Source: Schizochytrium sp. CCTCC M209059
Taxonomy: Eukaryota; Sar; Bigyra; Thraustochytrida; Thraustochytriidae
Length of the DNA: 64,000 nt
Direction: 5' to 3'
Assembly (NCBI GenBank): GCA_000818945.1
Contig: KN805392.1
Location: 1-64,000, forward strand
Notes under the pieces: generated by a model
The model's database searches: none
What the model saw: only the letters and a program-made list of their open reading frames with translations
Told to the model about the DNA's origin: nothing
Shown: positions 9,489 through 18,894 of the stretch, piece by piece
Numbering within the stretch: position 1 is the stretch's first letter
How the letters are laid out: each line of letters starts with the position of its first letter
Position numbers and translations under genes: made by a program

Positions 9489-11693
9489 CTACAATAACTG
9501 TTTCTTCTCCTTCTTTGCCTTCTTCTCCTTCTTTGCCTTCTTCTCCTTCTTTGCCTTCTTCCCGTGAGGCCTATCGGAGTCAGGTGCCGTAACAGGCTCT
9601 CCAAAGTCTCCTTTGTCTTCATTCTCGTCTCGCGAGCGCTTGCTCGCCATCGTCGACGGAGTGGGCGCTGCTCCGTGACCCTGGTCAAGACTAGTCTGTT
9701 TTCGTTTCGATGCACGCGACGCAGCACGGTCTCCCGTATTCTCGAGATCAGTCATGAAGTTGGCAAGAGAGTGCTTCTTGGACTTGCTCTTTACGTGGCT
9801 TTGCGCGGAGCTCCACTGGTCGGGATGCTGCGCGAAAAGAGCAACCTTGCAATGCTTAAGGAGGCCAGCGCCAACCTTGGACCCCGCGAGGCGCTGCTGT
9901 TTGCGGGCCAAGGCCTTGACGATGACCGTTCGGTCCTTGAGTGTGCCGCCATCAAAGGCTTTGCGCAGTACATGACAACCGAACTTGTCTCCCGCAATGC
10001 GCACCAAGTCGTCCTTCAACTTGGAGAGCACGCGCTGTTTGGCCCAGAGCGCACCCGACGGCGCATCCATAAGAGGTTCAAGTACCTGCTTGCCGCCGAC
10101 TGGGTCGCATGCTAGCTGTTTGAGTGACGCAGCGTCCATCGATGCCAGACTCTCCAGCAAAGCACGTACGCTCTCAGGTGCAAAATGCAGCATGGAGCCT
10201 GCGACTCGAGCGCCCAGCACGGAAACGCGTACGCGTGTAAAAGATTCTGCCTCCTCTGTGTCGTTTGCTGCATCGTCCTTGTCCTCATCCTTCGCAGACG
10301 ACGAGTTCGTGGGGGCCATTGCATTTTCCTCAAGACCCAAGAGATATTGGATGGCTCCCTTGGGCGCACCCGCGTGCTGAGGTGCGGCGTCGCGCCGAGC
10401 ACGAAGAGCGCGCAGCACACACCGACTCAGCTTTGACTGCACAGCTGCGCTACTGCGTGCAGCCGCATCGCACAAACGTAAAAGAATCCCCAGACGATTT
10501 CCCAAAATTGTAGTCTCCAATTCCGGCTCGAGCAATTGCACGGCGGTCTCGACTTGCTCGTCCGTGTGCATGCGGCCCAGCGCGCTTTGCAAAACATGGT
10601 TTGCGGCGGGATGCTTTAGCTTGGTCACCATTGTGTCTTTCTGTACGCAGAGAGGAAAAATCGACTCATCAAAGAAGGCATTGTCGCAAGATACGACGAT
10701 CACCTGGATGAGATGGCTACAAACGCGGTGCTCGGCACAAGCCCAAAAGGTGGCGGGGTCCGCCACCACTTCCGCGCCACCATGCTCGTCACCAGTACCG
10801 ATCATTTTATCAACTGTGGCTTTCCAAGCTTTGTAGCGCGCAGGGCAATACTGAATAATGATTTGGATTGCTGGAGAGGCGTGTGTATTCTCGCAGGCGT
10901 CCTTGATGTCTGCAGCACTCCACTTGGACATGGCTGCCAGGAAGGCAATAAGCGAGGCGTTCATTTCCTTGTCATTTGATTCCGAGCGGAATTTGGAGCG
11001 AGCCACCGGGTCTCCTGCCTTGCGCTTCTCGCGCGGGTCCACCCCGGCAAGAACAAGCAAAAGGGCACGCATCACGTGGGTGGCGCAAGGGTCGTACACG
11101 AGATCAATCCAGACCTCCTTGACAACTAACGTCTTTGCAAGGTCCAAGACGATGGCACGGAGCTCTCTGCGGGCAGCTTCGCGCGATTTAAAGCCACTCG
11201 CGTCTTCGTCATCCTTGACCTCCTCTTCTGCTTCTTCTCCTGCCTCATTGGCACCTGCACTGCCCAGTGCATTGTGCTTTGGTTCGTACAAGGCGACATA
11301 GACCTGTCCCAGGAGAGTTTGAAGCACGTGCGACCCCTGCCGATTGGTGACGACGAAGCCAAAGTAATTCTTCATGTTTTCCAAAAAGGTCGCGAGTTGC
11401 GCGGCCTCCGCGTGGCGCAGGAGCGACTCGAGCGCATACGACATGCGGCGCGTGCACGCCAGACTCGCCTCGTGCTGCCTGAGTTCCTCAAAGACGTTTT
11501 TCACGAGCGCCCCTCGACTCTCCTCGTCCAGCGCCGAGGCCAGCGCGCCGTCCACGCCCTTGACGTAAGTCACCATGTCGTCGTCGGGCAGCCGCGGCCT
11601 CTCGTTCGACCAGCCGGCAGCCGCCTCCGCCTCCGCGGACTCGCCACCCTCGCCGGGGACCCGCGCGGTGATGCTCTCCGCCATGGCGGCCAT
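9489..11693 (-). CDS. NOP9: Pumilio-repeat nucleolar protein NOP9
   Basis: 734 residues from the ATG at 11693; the frame is open to 11732 but without an ATG. Degenerate Puf repeats span about residues 60-640. Examples are FGFVVTNRQGSHVLQTLL, YDPCATHVMRALLLVL, HRVCSHLIQVIV, HPAANHVLQSAL, CDPVGGKQVLEPLM and DKFGCHVLRKAF. The divergent repeats, the insertions and the ending that reads GAGLLKHCKVALFAQHPDQW fit NOP9 better than classical PUM or PUF6. NOP9 binds pre-18S rRNA near the ITS1 cleavage site during early 40S assembly. The C-terminal tail is a nuclear-localisation-like KKAKKE repeat. It is divergent from CPSF3. Confidence 0.85.
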   Translation of the reverse strand: MAAMAESITARVPGEGGESAEAEAAAGWSNERPRLPDDDMVTYVKGVDGALASALDEESRGALVKNVFEELRQHEASLACTRRMSYALESLLRHAEAAQLATFLENMKNYFGFVVTNRQGSHVLQTLLGQVYVALYEPKHNALGSAGANEAGEEAEEEVKDDEDASGFKSREAARRELRAIVLDLAKTLVVKEVWIDLVYDPCATHVMRALLLVLAGVDPREKRKAGDPVARSKFRSESNDKEMNASLIAFLAAMSKWSAADIKDACENTHASPAIQIIIQYCPARYKAWKATVDKMIGTGDEHGGAEVVADPATFWACAEHRVCSHLIQVIVVSCDNAFFDESIFPLCVQKDTMVTKLKHPAANHVLQSALGRMHTDEQVETAVQLLEPELETTILGNRLGILLRLCDAAARSSAAVQSKLSRCVLRALRARRDAAPQHAGAPKGAIQYLLGLEENAMAPTNSSSAKDEDKDDAANDTEEAESFTRVRVSVLGARVAGSMLHFAPESVRALLESLASMDAASLKQLACDPVGGKQVLEPLMDAPSGALWAKQRVLSKLKDDLVRIAGDKFGCHVLRKAFDGGTLKDRTVIVKALARKQQRLAGSKVGAGLLKHCKVALFAQHPDQWSSAQSHVKSKSKKHSLANFMTDLENTGDRAASRASKRKQTSLDQGHGAAPTPSTMASKRSRDENEDKGDFGEPVTAPDSDRPHGKKAKKEKKAKKEKKAKKEKKQLL

Positions 11694-12109
11694 CTCTCCT
11701 CGCCGCTCCTCGCCGCCCGAACTCGCGCGCACAAGCCCTTTTCTGCGTGCCCGCGCGCCGCGTTCGGGTCCTGGTTCTTGGCGCGCTCTCTCGCGCTTTG
11801 GCGGCTCCGTCTGACTGGCTGCCAGGGGCGCGCCGCGGCCGCAAGTGCGCTATCCCAGCCGCAAGTGCGCTATCCCAGCCGCAAGTCGCCCTTTCCCGCC
11901 GCGCAAGCGCGCTATCGCCGCCGCAAGTCGGGCTTCGCCGCCCCAAAGTCGACTCTATCGAAAGCGCTATCCACGCGGGGCAGGGCGGGGCGCGCCTCCG
12001 GATCAAACAAACCGCCTTGGCGAGGAGCGGAGCGCGCGCGCGCGCGGGGAGCGGGCCCGGCACGCGCGGTGGGGCGGGAGAGGGGGACGACGGCAGGGGC
12101 TCGGGAGAG
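11694..12109. promoter_or_regulatory. Divergent NOP9/CPSF3 promoter region with 20-bp repeats
   Basis: 416 very GC-rich bases lie between two outward-facing starts. The region has tandem 20-bp units at 11841-11942. Open frames across it reflect the lack of stops in GC-rich repeats. Confidence 0.5.
11841..11942. repeat. 20-bp tandem repeat array (about five units, two perfect)
   Basis: Units beginning GCAAGTGCGCTATCCCAGCC are perfect at 11841-11860 and 11861-11880. Three diverged copies keep the GCAAG...CGCC core up to about 11942. It is centred between the NOP9 and CPSF3 starts, so the units could be reiterated transcription-factor sites. Confidence 0.85.
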
Positions 12110-14590
12110 ATGAAGCGCAAGGCGGAGCCCGCGGCGGCGGTCGCGACCGCCGCGCCCGGAACGGAGGAGGAAGACCTCAGCATCTGGGAGGACTCGAACA
12201 ACAACCTCAAGTTCACGCCGCTTGGGTCCGGCCGCGAGGTGGGGCGCTCGTGCCATGTGCTCGAGTTCAAGGGCAAGCGCATCCTGCTGGACTGCGGCAT
12301 TCACCCAGGCAAGGAGGGAGATGAGCTCTTGCCCTTTTTCGACAGAACCGACCTCTCCAAGATCGATATTTGCCTGATCACCCACTTTCACCTCGACCAC
12401 GCCGCTTCCCTGCCCTACTTGACGGAAAGGACCTCATTCAAGGGTCAGGTCTTCATGACCAGCTGCACCAAGGCAATTTTACGCCTTGTGCTCAAGGATT
12501 ACGTGCGCATTCTTGCCCATGACCCAAACAACCCTCCGCTCTACACGCAAGAGCAGCTTGCGCGCTGCTTGGAGCGCTGCCAGACGGTAGGCCTGCATCA
12601 GAGTATCGAGATTGAGGGCATTAAAATCACTCCGTATCTTGCTGGTCATGTGCTTGGCGCCGCCATGTTCATGCTAGAGATCGCAGGCGTGCGCATTCTC
12701 TACACTGGCGACTACTCTCGCGAGGACGACCGTCACCTTCCCGGCGCCGAGATCCCCTCGGGGCGACCCGATGTTCTCATTGTCGAGGCCACTTTTGGAG
12801 TTCTGGTGCACGAGAGTCGCGAGGAGCGCGAGAAGCGCTTCACAGATACGGTCGAGATGATCGTGCGCCGCGGCGGAAACTGCCTCATCCCCATGGGCGC
12901 TCTTGGCGCTGTGCAGGAGCTCCTTCTCATCCTCGAGGACCACTGGAACAAGAACCCAGATCTTCGCGGCATTAACATCTACCACACCTCGCGTATCGCA
13001 AACGAGGCACTCAAAGTGTACAAGGCTTTTATCAATGTAATGAATGCGGAAATGCGTAGTCGTCAACTTTCGGACCCGTGGAACCTGCAAAACATTGGTA
13101 GTCTTGGCGAGAACGAGGTTATTCAAGCCCCTGCTGTGGTGTTGGCCAGTCCCGGGTATCTGCAGAGTGGAACCTCGCGTCGTCTCTTTGAGTTATGGTG
13201 CTCAGATCGTCGCAATGGCGTCATCCTCGCAGGCTACAGCGTGGAGGGAACCCTTGCCAAAGAGCTATCCAAAGCAGGTTCCATCAAGGAGATTGAATCT
13301 CTCAACGGCACCATGCTTACGGTGGACTGTGACATTAAAACCATCACGTTTGCTGCACACTCTGACTACCCAGGTACAAAGAGCTTCGTTGATCAGCTCC
13401 GACCCAAAAACATCATTCTCGTCCACGGTGAGCAGGAGCAGATGCGCAAACTCAATGCGGATCTCTCGCGTGATCCTACGTTGCGTGAACTCGGTACAAA
13501 CATCTATCGTCCTCACAACGGCGAGCCCGTGAACCTCAAGTTTCAGGAGCAGCGAATTGTCAAAGCGTACGGTGGAGAGCTTGTGCAGCGCAGGATGCGC
13601 ACTCCTGGAACTCGCGTCGCTGCCTATCTCGTCCGCCAAGATCTGACTGATCGCTTCATTTCAACGGAAGACCTTCGCATGTACACGCAGCTCAAAACAG
13701 CTCGAGTGCAGCAACGTCTGCACATCCCCTTTCATCGCACCTTTGCAGATTTGCGCGAAGCCGTCGGTCGCGTTTTCCAGTGTGAGGATGTCGACACTGA
13801 CGATGTCAAACGCGCCGGTAGCTCCATACTCGTCAATGGTCATGTCGAGGTGTTTTTGCAAAAGAGCCTCGTCAGACTCACATGGGACGCTTCGCCATCC
13901 AATGACATGGTCGCAGACGCCCTCATGGCCATCCTTCTTCAGGCCGAAAGCGGCATGGCCGCTGTTCGAATTGGAACATGCTGCAGCGCGCATGGGCACG
14001 AGGCTCACTCGCACGAGCTGGACCAAGAGGCCAAGGACGAGGTTCCTGGTTCTTCCGAGGTAGGTCTTTCCACTATAGACCCGTCTCATGCGCGGGCCAC
14101 ATCAATCGCAGATGTGCTCAAGAATTCAGAAACTGCTTTGCTGCTCCTCAACTTGCTGGAGGAGCGCTTTGGAGCCGAAAGTATCCGGCGTGAAACCGAT
14201 CACCTCATTATTACGGACGGACGGCAAGAAGCCCGCATCGATTTGGACACAAAGGGACACGTGTTTAAATTCGCCATGCTTGGGTCGTCGCCGGCGACGG
14301 CAGACGATGCCAAGTCCAAGGTGCACCACGTCTCGTCCGTCCCACACGCGGAGAGAACGATCAACATGGATGCTGCGACATCGCACGATACAGGTGGCGA
14401 TGCCTCCAAGCCGGAAGATGTGGACCCGGCAACAGCCACGGCAACGGATCCGGCTCCTGCTCCTGTTCTTGCTCTTACTTCTCAAGTGGATGCCGCAGGC
14501 CAAACGGAGAAAGAGCCCGCGAGCGATTTCGAAATTGCTCTTCGCGAGACCATTGCGCTCGCTGCACAGACGGTGCACCCTGTTCTTTGA
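12110..14590 (+). CDS. CPSF3: Cleavage and polyadenylation specificity factor subunit 3 (CPSF73) endonuclease
   Basis: 826 residues from the ATG at 12110. The metallo-beta-lactamase/beta-CASP nuclease has LLDCGIHPG (Asp61) and the zinc motif HFHLDH (His92, His94, Asp96, His97). YTGDYSREDDRHLP and the beta-CASP block with FAAHSDYPGTKSF and IILVHGE follow. CPSF73 cuts pre-mRNA 3' ends before polyadenylation. The C-terminal CPSF100/73 dimerisation region is present (about 480-730). It is followed by a low-complexity Ala/Pro/Asp-rich insertion before a final helix, making it about 140 residues longer than human CPSF73. Upstream in-frame codons back to 11747 cross a promoter repeat and are not included. 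Confidence 0.96.
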   Translation: MKRKAEPAAAVATAAPGTEEEDLSIWEDSNNNLKFTPLGSGREVGRSCHVLEFKGKRILLDCGIHPGKEGDELLPFFDRTDLSKIDICLITHFHLDHAASLPYLTERTSFKGQVFMTSCTKAILRLVLKDYVRILAHDPNNPPLYTQEQLARCLERCQTVGLHQSIEIEGIKITPYLAGHVLGAAMFMLEIAGVRILYTGDYSREDDRHLPGAEIPSGRPDVLIVEATFGVLVHESREEREKRFTDTVEMIVRRGGNCLIPMGALGAVQELLLILEDHWNKNPDLRGINIYHTSRIANEALKVYKAFINVMNAEMRSRQLSDPWNLQNIGSLGENEVIQAPAVVLASPGYLQSGTSRRLFELWCSDRRNGVILAGYSVEGTLAKELSKAGSIKEIESLNGTMLTVDCDIKTITFAAHSDYPGTKSFVDQLRPKNIILVHGEQEQMRKLNADLSRDPTLRELGTNIYRPHNGEPVNLKFQEQRIVKAYGGELVQRRMRTPGTRVAAYLVRQDLTDRFISTEDLRMYTQLKTARVQQRLHIPFHRTFADLREAVGRVFQCEDVDTDDVKRAGSSILVNGHVEVFLQKSLVRLTWDASPSNDMVADALMAILLQAESGMAAVRIGTCCSAHGHEAHSHELDQEAKDEVPGSSEVGLSTIDPSHARATSIADVLKNSETALLLLNLLEERFGAESIRRETDHLIITDGRQEARIDLDTKGHVFKFAMLGSSPATADDAKSKVHHVSSVPHAERTINMDAATSHDTGGDASKPEDVDPATATATDPAPAPVLALTSQVDAAGQTEKEPASDFEIALRETIALAAQTVHPVL

Positions 14591-14670
14591 TGCAGACAAT
14601 TGTGGCGACGTAGCTCGCAGGCCATTGAGCACCCACCATTCTCGTCATCAAACTCTGTTGTTATGCTCAT

Positions 14671-14676
14671 AATAAA
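14671..14676 (+). terminator. AATAAA polyadenylation-like signal of CPSF3
   Basis: An AATAAA hexamer lies 81 bases after the CPSF3 stop, in an AT-richer stretch, at a plausible distance for 3' end formation. Whether this organism uses the metazoan-type hexamer is not known from the sequence. Confidence 0.35.
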
Positions 14677-14735
14677 GTAATCTTTGCTGCGCACAGGGCC
14701 GAGCCCTCTCTCTCCCAGAAAGAATTTCGCGACGC

Positions 14736-14737
<2 letters not shown>

Positions 14738-14766
<29 letters not shown>
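14738..14766. repeat. (GA)14 dinucleotide repeat
   Basis: An uninterrupted GA run lies between CPSF3 and the next gene, about 115 bases upstream of the ATG at 14879. It could be GAGA-type promoter sequence or neutral. Confidence 0.9.
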
Positions 14767-14769
<3 letters not shown>

Positions 14770-14878
14770 GCGCAGCATCAATCTTCGCCTTATTTTTAGA
14801 GCCTTGCATGTGCACGTCGATCGAGGCAACATAAGCTTTTTTATGCCTGGCTGCGCCGGGCCAAATCCGTAATGAACG

Positions 14879-17035
14879 ATGGCGGTTCTTACGGCCCTGT
14901 GGCTGCAGCACTGCCGTCAGCTCATTGTGTGCCGTGCCTCGCAAGAAGGCATTGTCCTGGCCGCTGGCGCGTGGGACCTCGGCCCGGACAGTAGCGGCGG
15001 AAGTGGCGGCGAGGATGGCCATGTCGCGGATCGAGACCACCGTACTGCGCCACACAGAACCTTCACTTGGTGTCAAGAGCTGACGAGCAGCGCGCAAGGA
15101 AGATCCCCGGTGCGCGCCCTGTGGCCAGGTCCTCAACTTGCCACGGATAATGGGAGTCCTGAGGCATCCCTGGTCGTCGAACACGATGACGGAACCCTCG
15201 TAGTCTTTACGGTTAGCTCTGGTGGCGCGGTGCGCGAAATCAGCAAAGTGAAGCTAGCAATGGCCGAGAAAAACATCCTCAATATCGCCCATGTGCTTCT
15301 CTGCGACCATGAAACCCTCGTTCTCACCGCGCAAGTGGGCCGAGACCAATCCTCTTCTTACAGCGTTTTCATCGTTGACCTTGCTACAGGCCAGGCGCAA
15401 CCCTGCGATGGTCAAAATGACTTTCTCGCTGAGGCAGACTGTGGCACATGCTCATCATTTGCCTGCTATGCTCGATGTCTTCGATCCGGTCAGGTCTCAG
15501 TCCTAACGACAAAAGAGACATCACCATCACAGGCTGAGACGCTTCTCTGGAAATCCAAATTTTCTCTGCCCGCGGATTGCGCGCGTTATGCCCTTCTCGG
15601 CTGCGCTTGTACATGCGTTGAATCACAATCAAACTCGATCGGAAGGCACATACTTTGTCTTGTAAGCGACTCTGGACGCGCACAGGTTGTCATGTCAGAC
15701 TCTCCCGGGATTGCCTTGCGTGAAAAGATTGCCGCCGGATTTACGGGTATGCTCGAAAGCGCGTGCCCAGAAATTGCGCTGCTTCATTGCGACAAGAGCG
15801 CGACGTTCTCAAGCGACGCGCGCCTGCAAGCAACTACGTCTCTGCGCTTTGAGGTCCTTCGCGGACCAAATGAAGAAGCCTACGAATGCTGCTTTACGTG
15901 GGATCCCGCATCTGGGCTGACGCGACTACCTCGCAAAATACCGCATCAGCAAGGAGGCCTGGCGTCGACAGCGCAGCGAATGGTTCTCGAGTCGCTCAAC
16001 GCGCAAGTCACGCAGGCCAAAGAGGCGTTCGCGTCGAGGCGTGCATTTCTTCAACAAAAAGAGAAACTTGTTGCAAGTCTCGAGCTCGATATCGAAGGCA
16101 CGTGCGCCTCTGACCGCGCGACAGAGTCTCAGTTCTCTCCAGAAACCGACCTCGAGCCGTTGTTTGACGATCGAGTCTGTCCTACGTCCACCTTAACCGC
16201 GGACTCCAGAGATTGCGAGATTGCCGGAGATGCTGCTATTAGTCCCGAGCAAGTGCACGTTACACGCGTCGCTTGCTCTCGTCACATGCTTCGAGTCGAT
16301 GCAATTGTCCAAGGGACCAAAGATGTTTGCATCTTTGCTTTGGTGGACGGCGCAAACGTTGTTCATGCGCAATGCTATAGAGGCTCGTGGGATGGATCTC
16401 CCGACGCGCAACATTTTCTTGTGTCAATTATTTTGGAGACAGACCAAGTCGCTCCTATGCAAGGATGCCAAATTGAGCTGTATTGCTGGGACCCCTCGTT
16501 GCCTCGGCACGTTTTCCTGTCGAGGACACTCGAAGCTCCTTTTCAAGAGCTCAATTTACGACGTTGGCGTGAGGAAATGGAAGATCTTGCCTTATTCTCT
16601 GACTATTGGAAAGTAGGAGTTTCCGTTGCTGAAGATGCAGATGCGAGCGCCAGCACACTTGCTGATATTATGGAAATGCATTATGATGGCGAGATCAACA
16701 GCAAGGACTGTGGTACAGTGCGGTGGAAAAGTTATCAAGACCGTGGTCTTGAAATTGCTGCTTCACATGCTATCGACTTTGCTCAGGCAATGGAGAGGCT
16801 GCGCGCTGGCCTTAATCGTCAAACAAAGCTTTTTATTGTCCCAGGGCAAACAAAGTCAGCATGGCTTCAAGCAATGCGCGCCTTTTGCGAAGCAGCTCAG
16901 CAAGAAATACAGACTTTGTCCAACAACGCGCGCACGTCACCGGCGCTCGCAATTAATTTGCAGCTTCAGACGGACCACACAGCTGGCTATCTTGCGAATG
17001 GCATTACGCTCTTTGGTTTGCGTGAGCAAGGATAG
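14879..17035 (+). CDS. Unrecognised 718-residue protein; beta-rich N-terminus, coiled coil, beta-rich C-terminus
   Basis: The ATG at 14879 starts MAVLTALWLQHC. The N-terminal ~350 residues look like short beta strands of a WD-like propeller, with repeated blocks such as SLVVEHDDGTLVVFTVSSGG and HILCLVSDSGRAQVVMSD. A predicted coiled coil follows (about 362-403). Next is a beta-sandwich-like stretch containing VACSRHMLRVDAIVQG and a mixed C-terminal domain. Propeller, coiled coil, then beta-sandwich is the order seen in FANCB and FAAP100 of the Fanconi core complex. No diagnostic motif confirms this, so no function is assigned. Codon use and GC resemble the neighbours, so it is very probably a real gene. 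Confidence 0.6.
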   Translation: MAVLTALWLQHCRQLIVCRASQEGIVLAAGAWDLGPDSSGGSGGEDGHVADRDHRTAPHRTFTWCQELTSSAQGRSPVRALWPGPQLATDNGSPEASLVVEHDDGTLVVFTVSSGGAVREISKVKLAMAEKNILNIAHVLLCDHETLVLTAQVGRDQSSSYSVFIVDLATGQAQPCDGQNDFLAEADCGTCSSFACYARCLRSGQVSVLTTKETSPSQAETLLWKSKFSLPADCARYALLGCACTCVESQSNSIGRHILCLVSDSGRAQVVMSDSPGIALREKIAAGFTGMLESACPEIALLHCDKSATFSSDARLQATTSLRFEVLRGPNEEAYECCFTWDPASGLTRLPRKIPHQQGGLASTAQRMVLESLNAQVTQAKEAFASRRAFLQQKEKLVASLELDIEGTCASDRATESQFSPETDLEPLFDDRVCPTSTLTADSRDCEIAGDAAISPEQVHVTRVACSRHMLRVDAIVQGTKDVCIFALVDGANVVHAQCYRGSWDGSPDAQHFLVSIILETDQVAPMQGCQIELYCWDPSLPRHVFLSRTLEAPFQELNLRRWREEMEDLALFSDYWKVGVSVAEDADASASTLADIMEMHYDGEINSKDCGTVRWKSYQDRGLEIAASHAIDFAQAMERLRAGLNRQTKLFIVPGQTKSAWLQAMRAFCEAAQQEIQTLSNNARTSPALAINLQLQTDHTAGYLANGITLFGLREQG

Positions 17036-17570
17036 CAAAAGATTGTAATCAGACTCCAGATTATCTCAGTGCAGAGCACTTGGTGCTTACACATCGCTAA
17101 AGGTGCACGCTATCTAGTCCCATGGATGATGCGCAAACCTCTTGCATTCGGTGTTGGTTTGTTTTGGTTTCTATCAAAAGTCACACAGCTCCGTCGAGCC
17201 CTTGGACACATCGTGCTTTGGAGGATTGTGTTATAAGGGGGCACAGCCGATTCTTCGCGCTTTCCGTACCACGATAATGGATAGCGGTTTATCTTCGAGC
17301 GCTGCGTCGTAGATTGCCAGACCAACGATCACGCGTTGATTTCTCTTTCTCTATTTCTTTCGCGTAGGGCTTTCCTTCTACGAAAGAATGGGCACGACTT
17401 GTTTGATAACCATAGGTTGTCCAAGGCGTCATTCAACACGTGAGGGTGGGTGCTCCAGGTTATTGCAAAGCAAAGTGGCTTTGTGACTTCCTTCGCACAG
17501 CGCAGTACGATGAGCTTGACAACCCCCGAAAAAAAAGACCAGGCTGCGCTCGCATCGTCAACGTTATTAT
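17036..17570. other. Intergenic spacer between convergent genes
   Basis: The 535 bases are less GC-rich than the neighbouring coding regions. Only short open frames without recognisable features are seen. It presumably holds two 3' UTRs. Confidence 0.5.
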
Positions 17571-18443
17571 TTATCGGCTCGGATTTCGGCGACCTGATAC
17601 CAAAGGCGAGGCTGCGAGCACACGGTTGAGCCGCTCGATGCTCTTTGCAACTTTATCGAACTCCGCTGCACCAGATAATGGGCCAGCAGAAATCTTGCAC
17701 TCCGTGTCTGAGTCATCCTTATCCGATGCACCATTCGCGAAGAATGATTGAGAAGCATGAAGTTGCGCATATGAGCGAGCTTTACTACTTTTGCCTGTAT
17801 TTTCGCGACAGGAGCTCATTGCAGGGTCCTGCTGAAGTGGCTCAATTTGAGGGTGAAAGCTGCATTCTTCTTTTTCCAAAGTGGCTTTCCATGCCTCGTG
17901 ATCTGCCTGCATTTGCTCCCGCAATTCACGACGCTCAAGGCCCTCTCTATATAAGGAACAAAAGACATCTGGAACACGACTCCTTTTAGCCTCACCTACA
18001 TCGGGGTGAAACGTGCAGCCGTCGAGCTCCTCGAGTTCCTTATTTTGTCGCTTGAGCTTTAAGACAGCTTCTTTCTGCTCGAGGAACGCTTTATTCCGCT
18101 CAAGAAAATGATCCCAATCTGTCGCTTCGTGCGCAGTTTCCCAGAGGTGCCTTTCGTGCGCTCTTGCTCGGGCTTCCGCCACGCGTCCATCTGTAAAGTT
18201 GACAAGTCTTTGCAATGCATCCGACGCTGCGTTCGGCGAAAAAGGGCATTCCTTCACGAAGGTGTCATCGTACTGCTCGCGCAGCGCGACACGCGATGAG
18301 CGGCGCTGAGCGATCTTGCGCTGCATGAAACTACGTGCCTCGTCTTCGCTCACTGTTCTTGGTCGCGTCCTCGCCGCTTCTTGGGGCACTAGATGTGCTC
18401 TGGGCATCCGCTGCGCGCCATCGAGCTGCGTCTCCAAGAGCAT
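17571..18443 (-). CDS. Hypothetical coiled-coil protein with three CxF-x-P motifs
   Basis: 290 residues from the ATG at 18443. The protein is highly charged and mostly helical. Three copies of a short motif sit between helices: CPFSPN (near 66), CTFHPDV (near 152) and CSFHPQI (near 202). Similar C-[ST]-F-x-P repeats occur in protist coiled-coil proteins of unknown role, some linked to flagella. No enzymatic domain is seen. A ciliary or cytoskeletal role is a guess from this resemblance only. Confidence 0.6.
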   Translation of the reverse strand: MLLETQLDGAQRMPRAHLVPQEAARTRPRTVSEDEARSFMQRKIAQRRSSRVALREQYDDTFVKECPFSPNAASDALQRLVNFTDGRVAEARARAHERHLWETAHEATDWDHFLERNKAFLEQKEAVLKLKRQNKELEELDGCTFHPDVGEAKRSRVPDVFCSLYREGLERRELREQMQADHEAWKATLEKEECSFHPQIEPLQQDPAMSSCRENTGKSSKARSYAQLHASQSFFANGASDKDDSDTECKISAGPLSGAAEFDKVAKSIERLNRVLAASPLVSGRRNPSR

Positions 18444-18498
18444 GCTCGAGTCTCGCGTTCGAAGTCCCTCGAGTTTCGTCTCTTGCTTCTTCCGTGAC

Positions 18499-18582
18499 GA
18501 ACGAACGAACGAACGAACAAACGAACGAACGAGCGAAGGAACAAGATTGGGCCTAGCAACTACTTACAGTCAGACCATGCAA

Positions 18583-18627
<45 letters not shown>
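18499..18627. repeat. Tetranucleotide repeats (GAAC)n and (AAGC)n
   Basis: About eight GAAC-type units with one or two mismatches (18499-18535) are followed, after ~45 bases, by about eleven perfect AAGC units (18583-18627). Both lie just upstream of the minus-strand gene starting at 18443. Confidence 0.9.
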
Positions 18628-18763
18628 AGAAGTCTATAAGTGAAGGCACTAGCTATTCACTCGACTTTGAAAATGCCAAAGAATATTTAAGACAGGTCCA
18701 ATGCCGCCAAGAACACGTTGCCAAAGCCAACTTGGATACCAATGGCATGGCATAGAGTGCACT

Positions 18764-18796
18764 AATGGCTCTAACGGCTCTAACGGCTCTAACGGA
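18764..18796. repeat. 9-bp tandem repeat, GGCTCTAAC units
   Basis: Three perfect CTCTAACGG units and one variant copy lie in tandem in the 3' flank of PRPF31. Confidence 0.85.
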
Positions 18797-18894
18797 TAAG
18801 CAAGGCAGAACTCACAACCAAATCTTATTTTGCTTTGGAGACTATTCCCAAATCTATACTATGGTAATACTGACTGATCATCTGCGAACGCCAG

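Larger units (their letters stand above)
18444..18894. promoter_or_regulatory. Upstream region of the CxF-x-P gene and 3' flank of PRPF31
   Basis: The 451 bases are dominated by simple repeats (described separately) and then AT-richer sequence before the PRPF31 stop. No gene is seen. Confidence 0.45.

Noticed and set aside
11747..12109. 121-codon upstream extension of CPSF3
   Set aside because: It crosses the 20-bp repeats of the divergent promoter and is Arg/Ala-rich; the ATG at 12110 leads straight into the CPSF73 N-terminus.
18764..18796. GGCTCTAAC repeat as an interstitial telomere
   Set aside because: The unit is 9 bp and does not match TTAGGG or TTTAGGG-type repeats; it is only a few copies.
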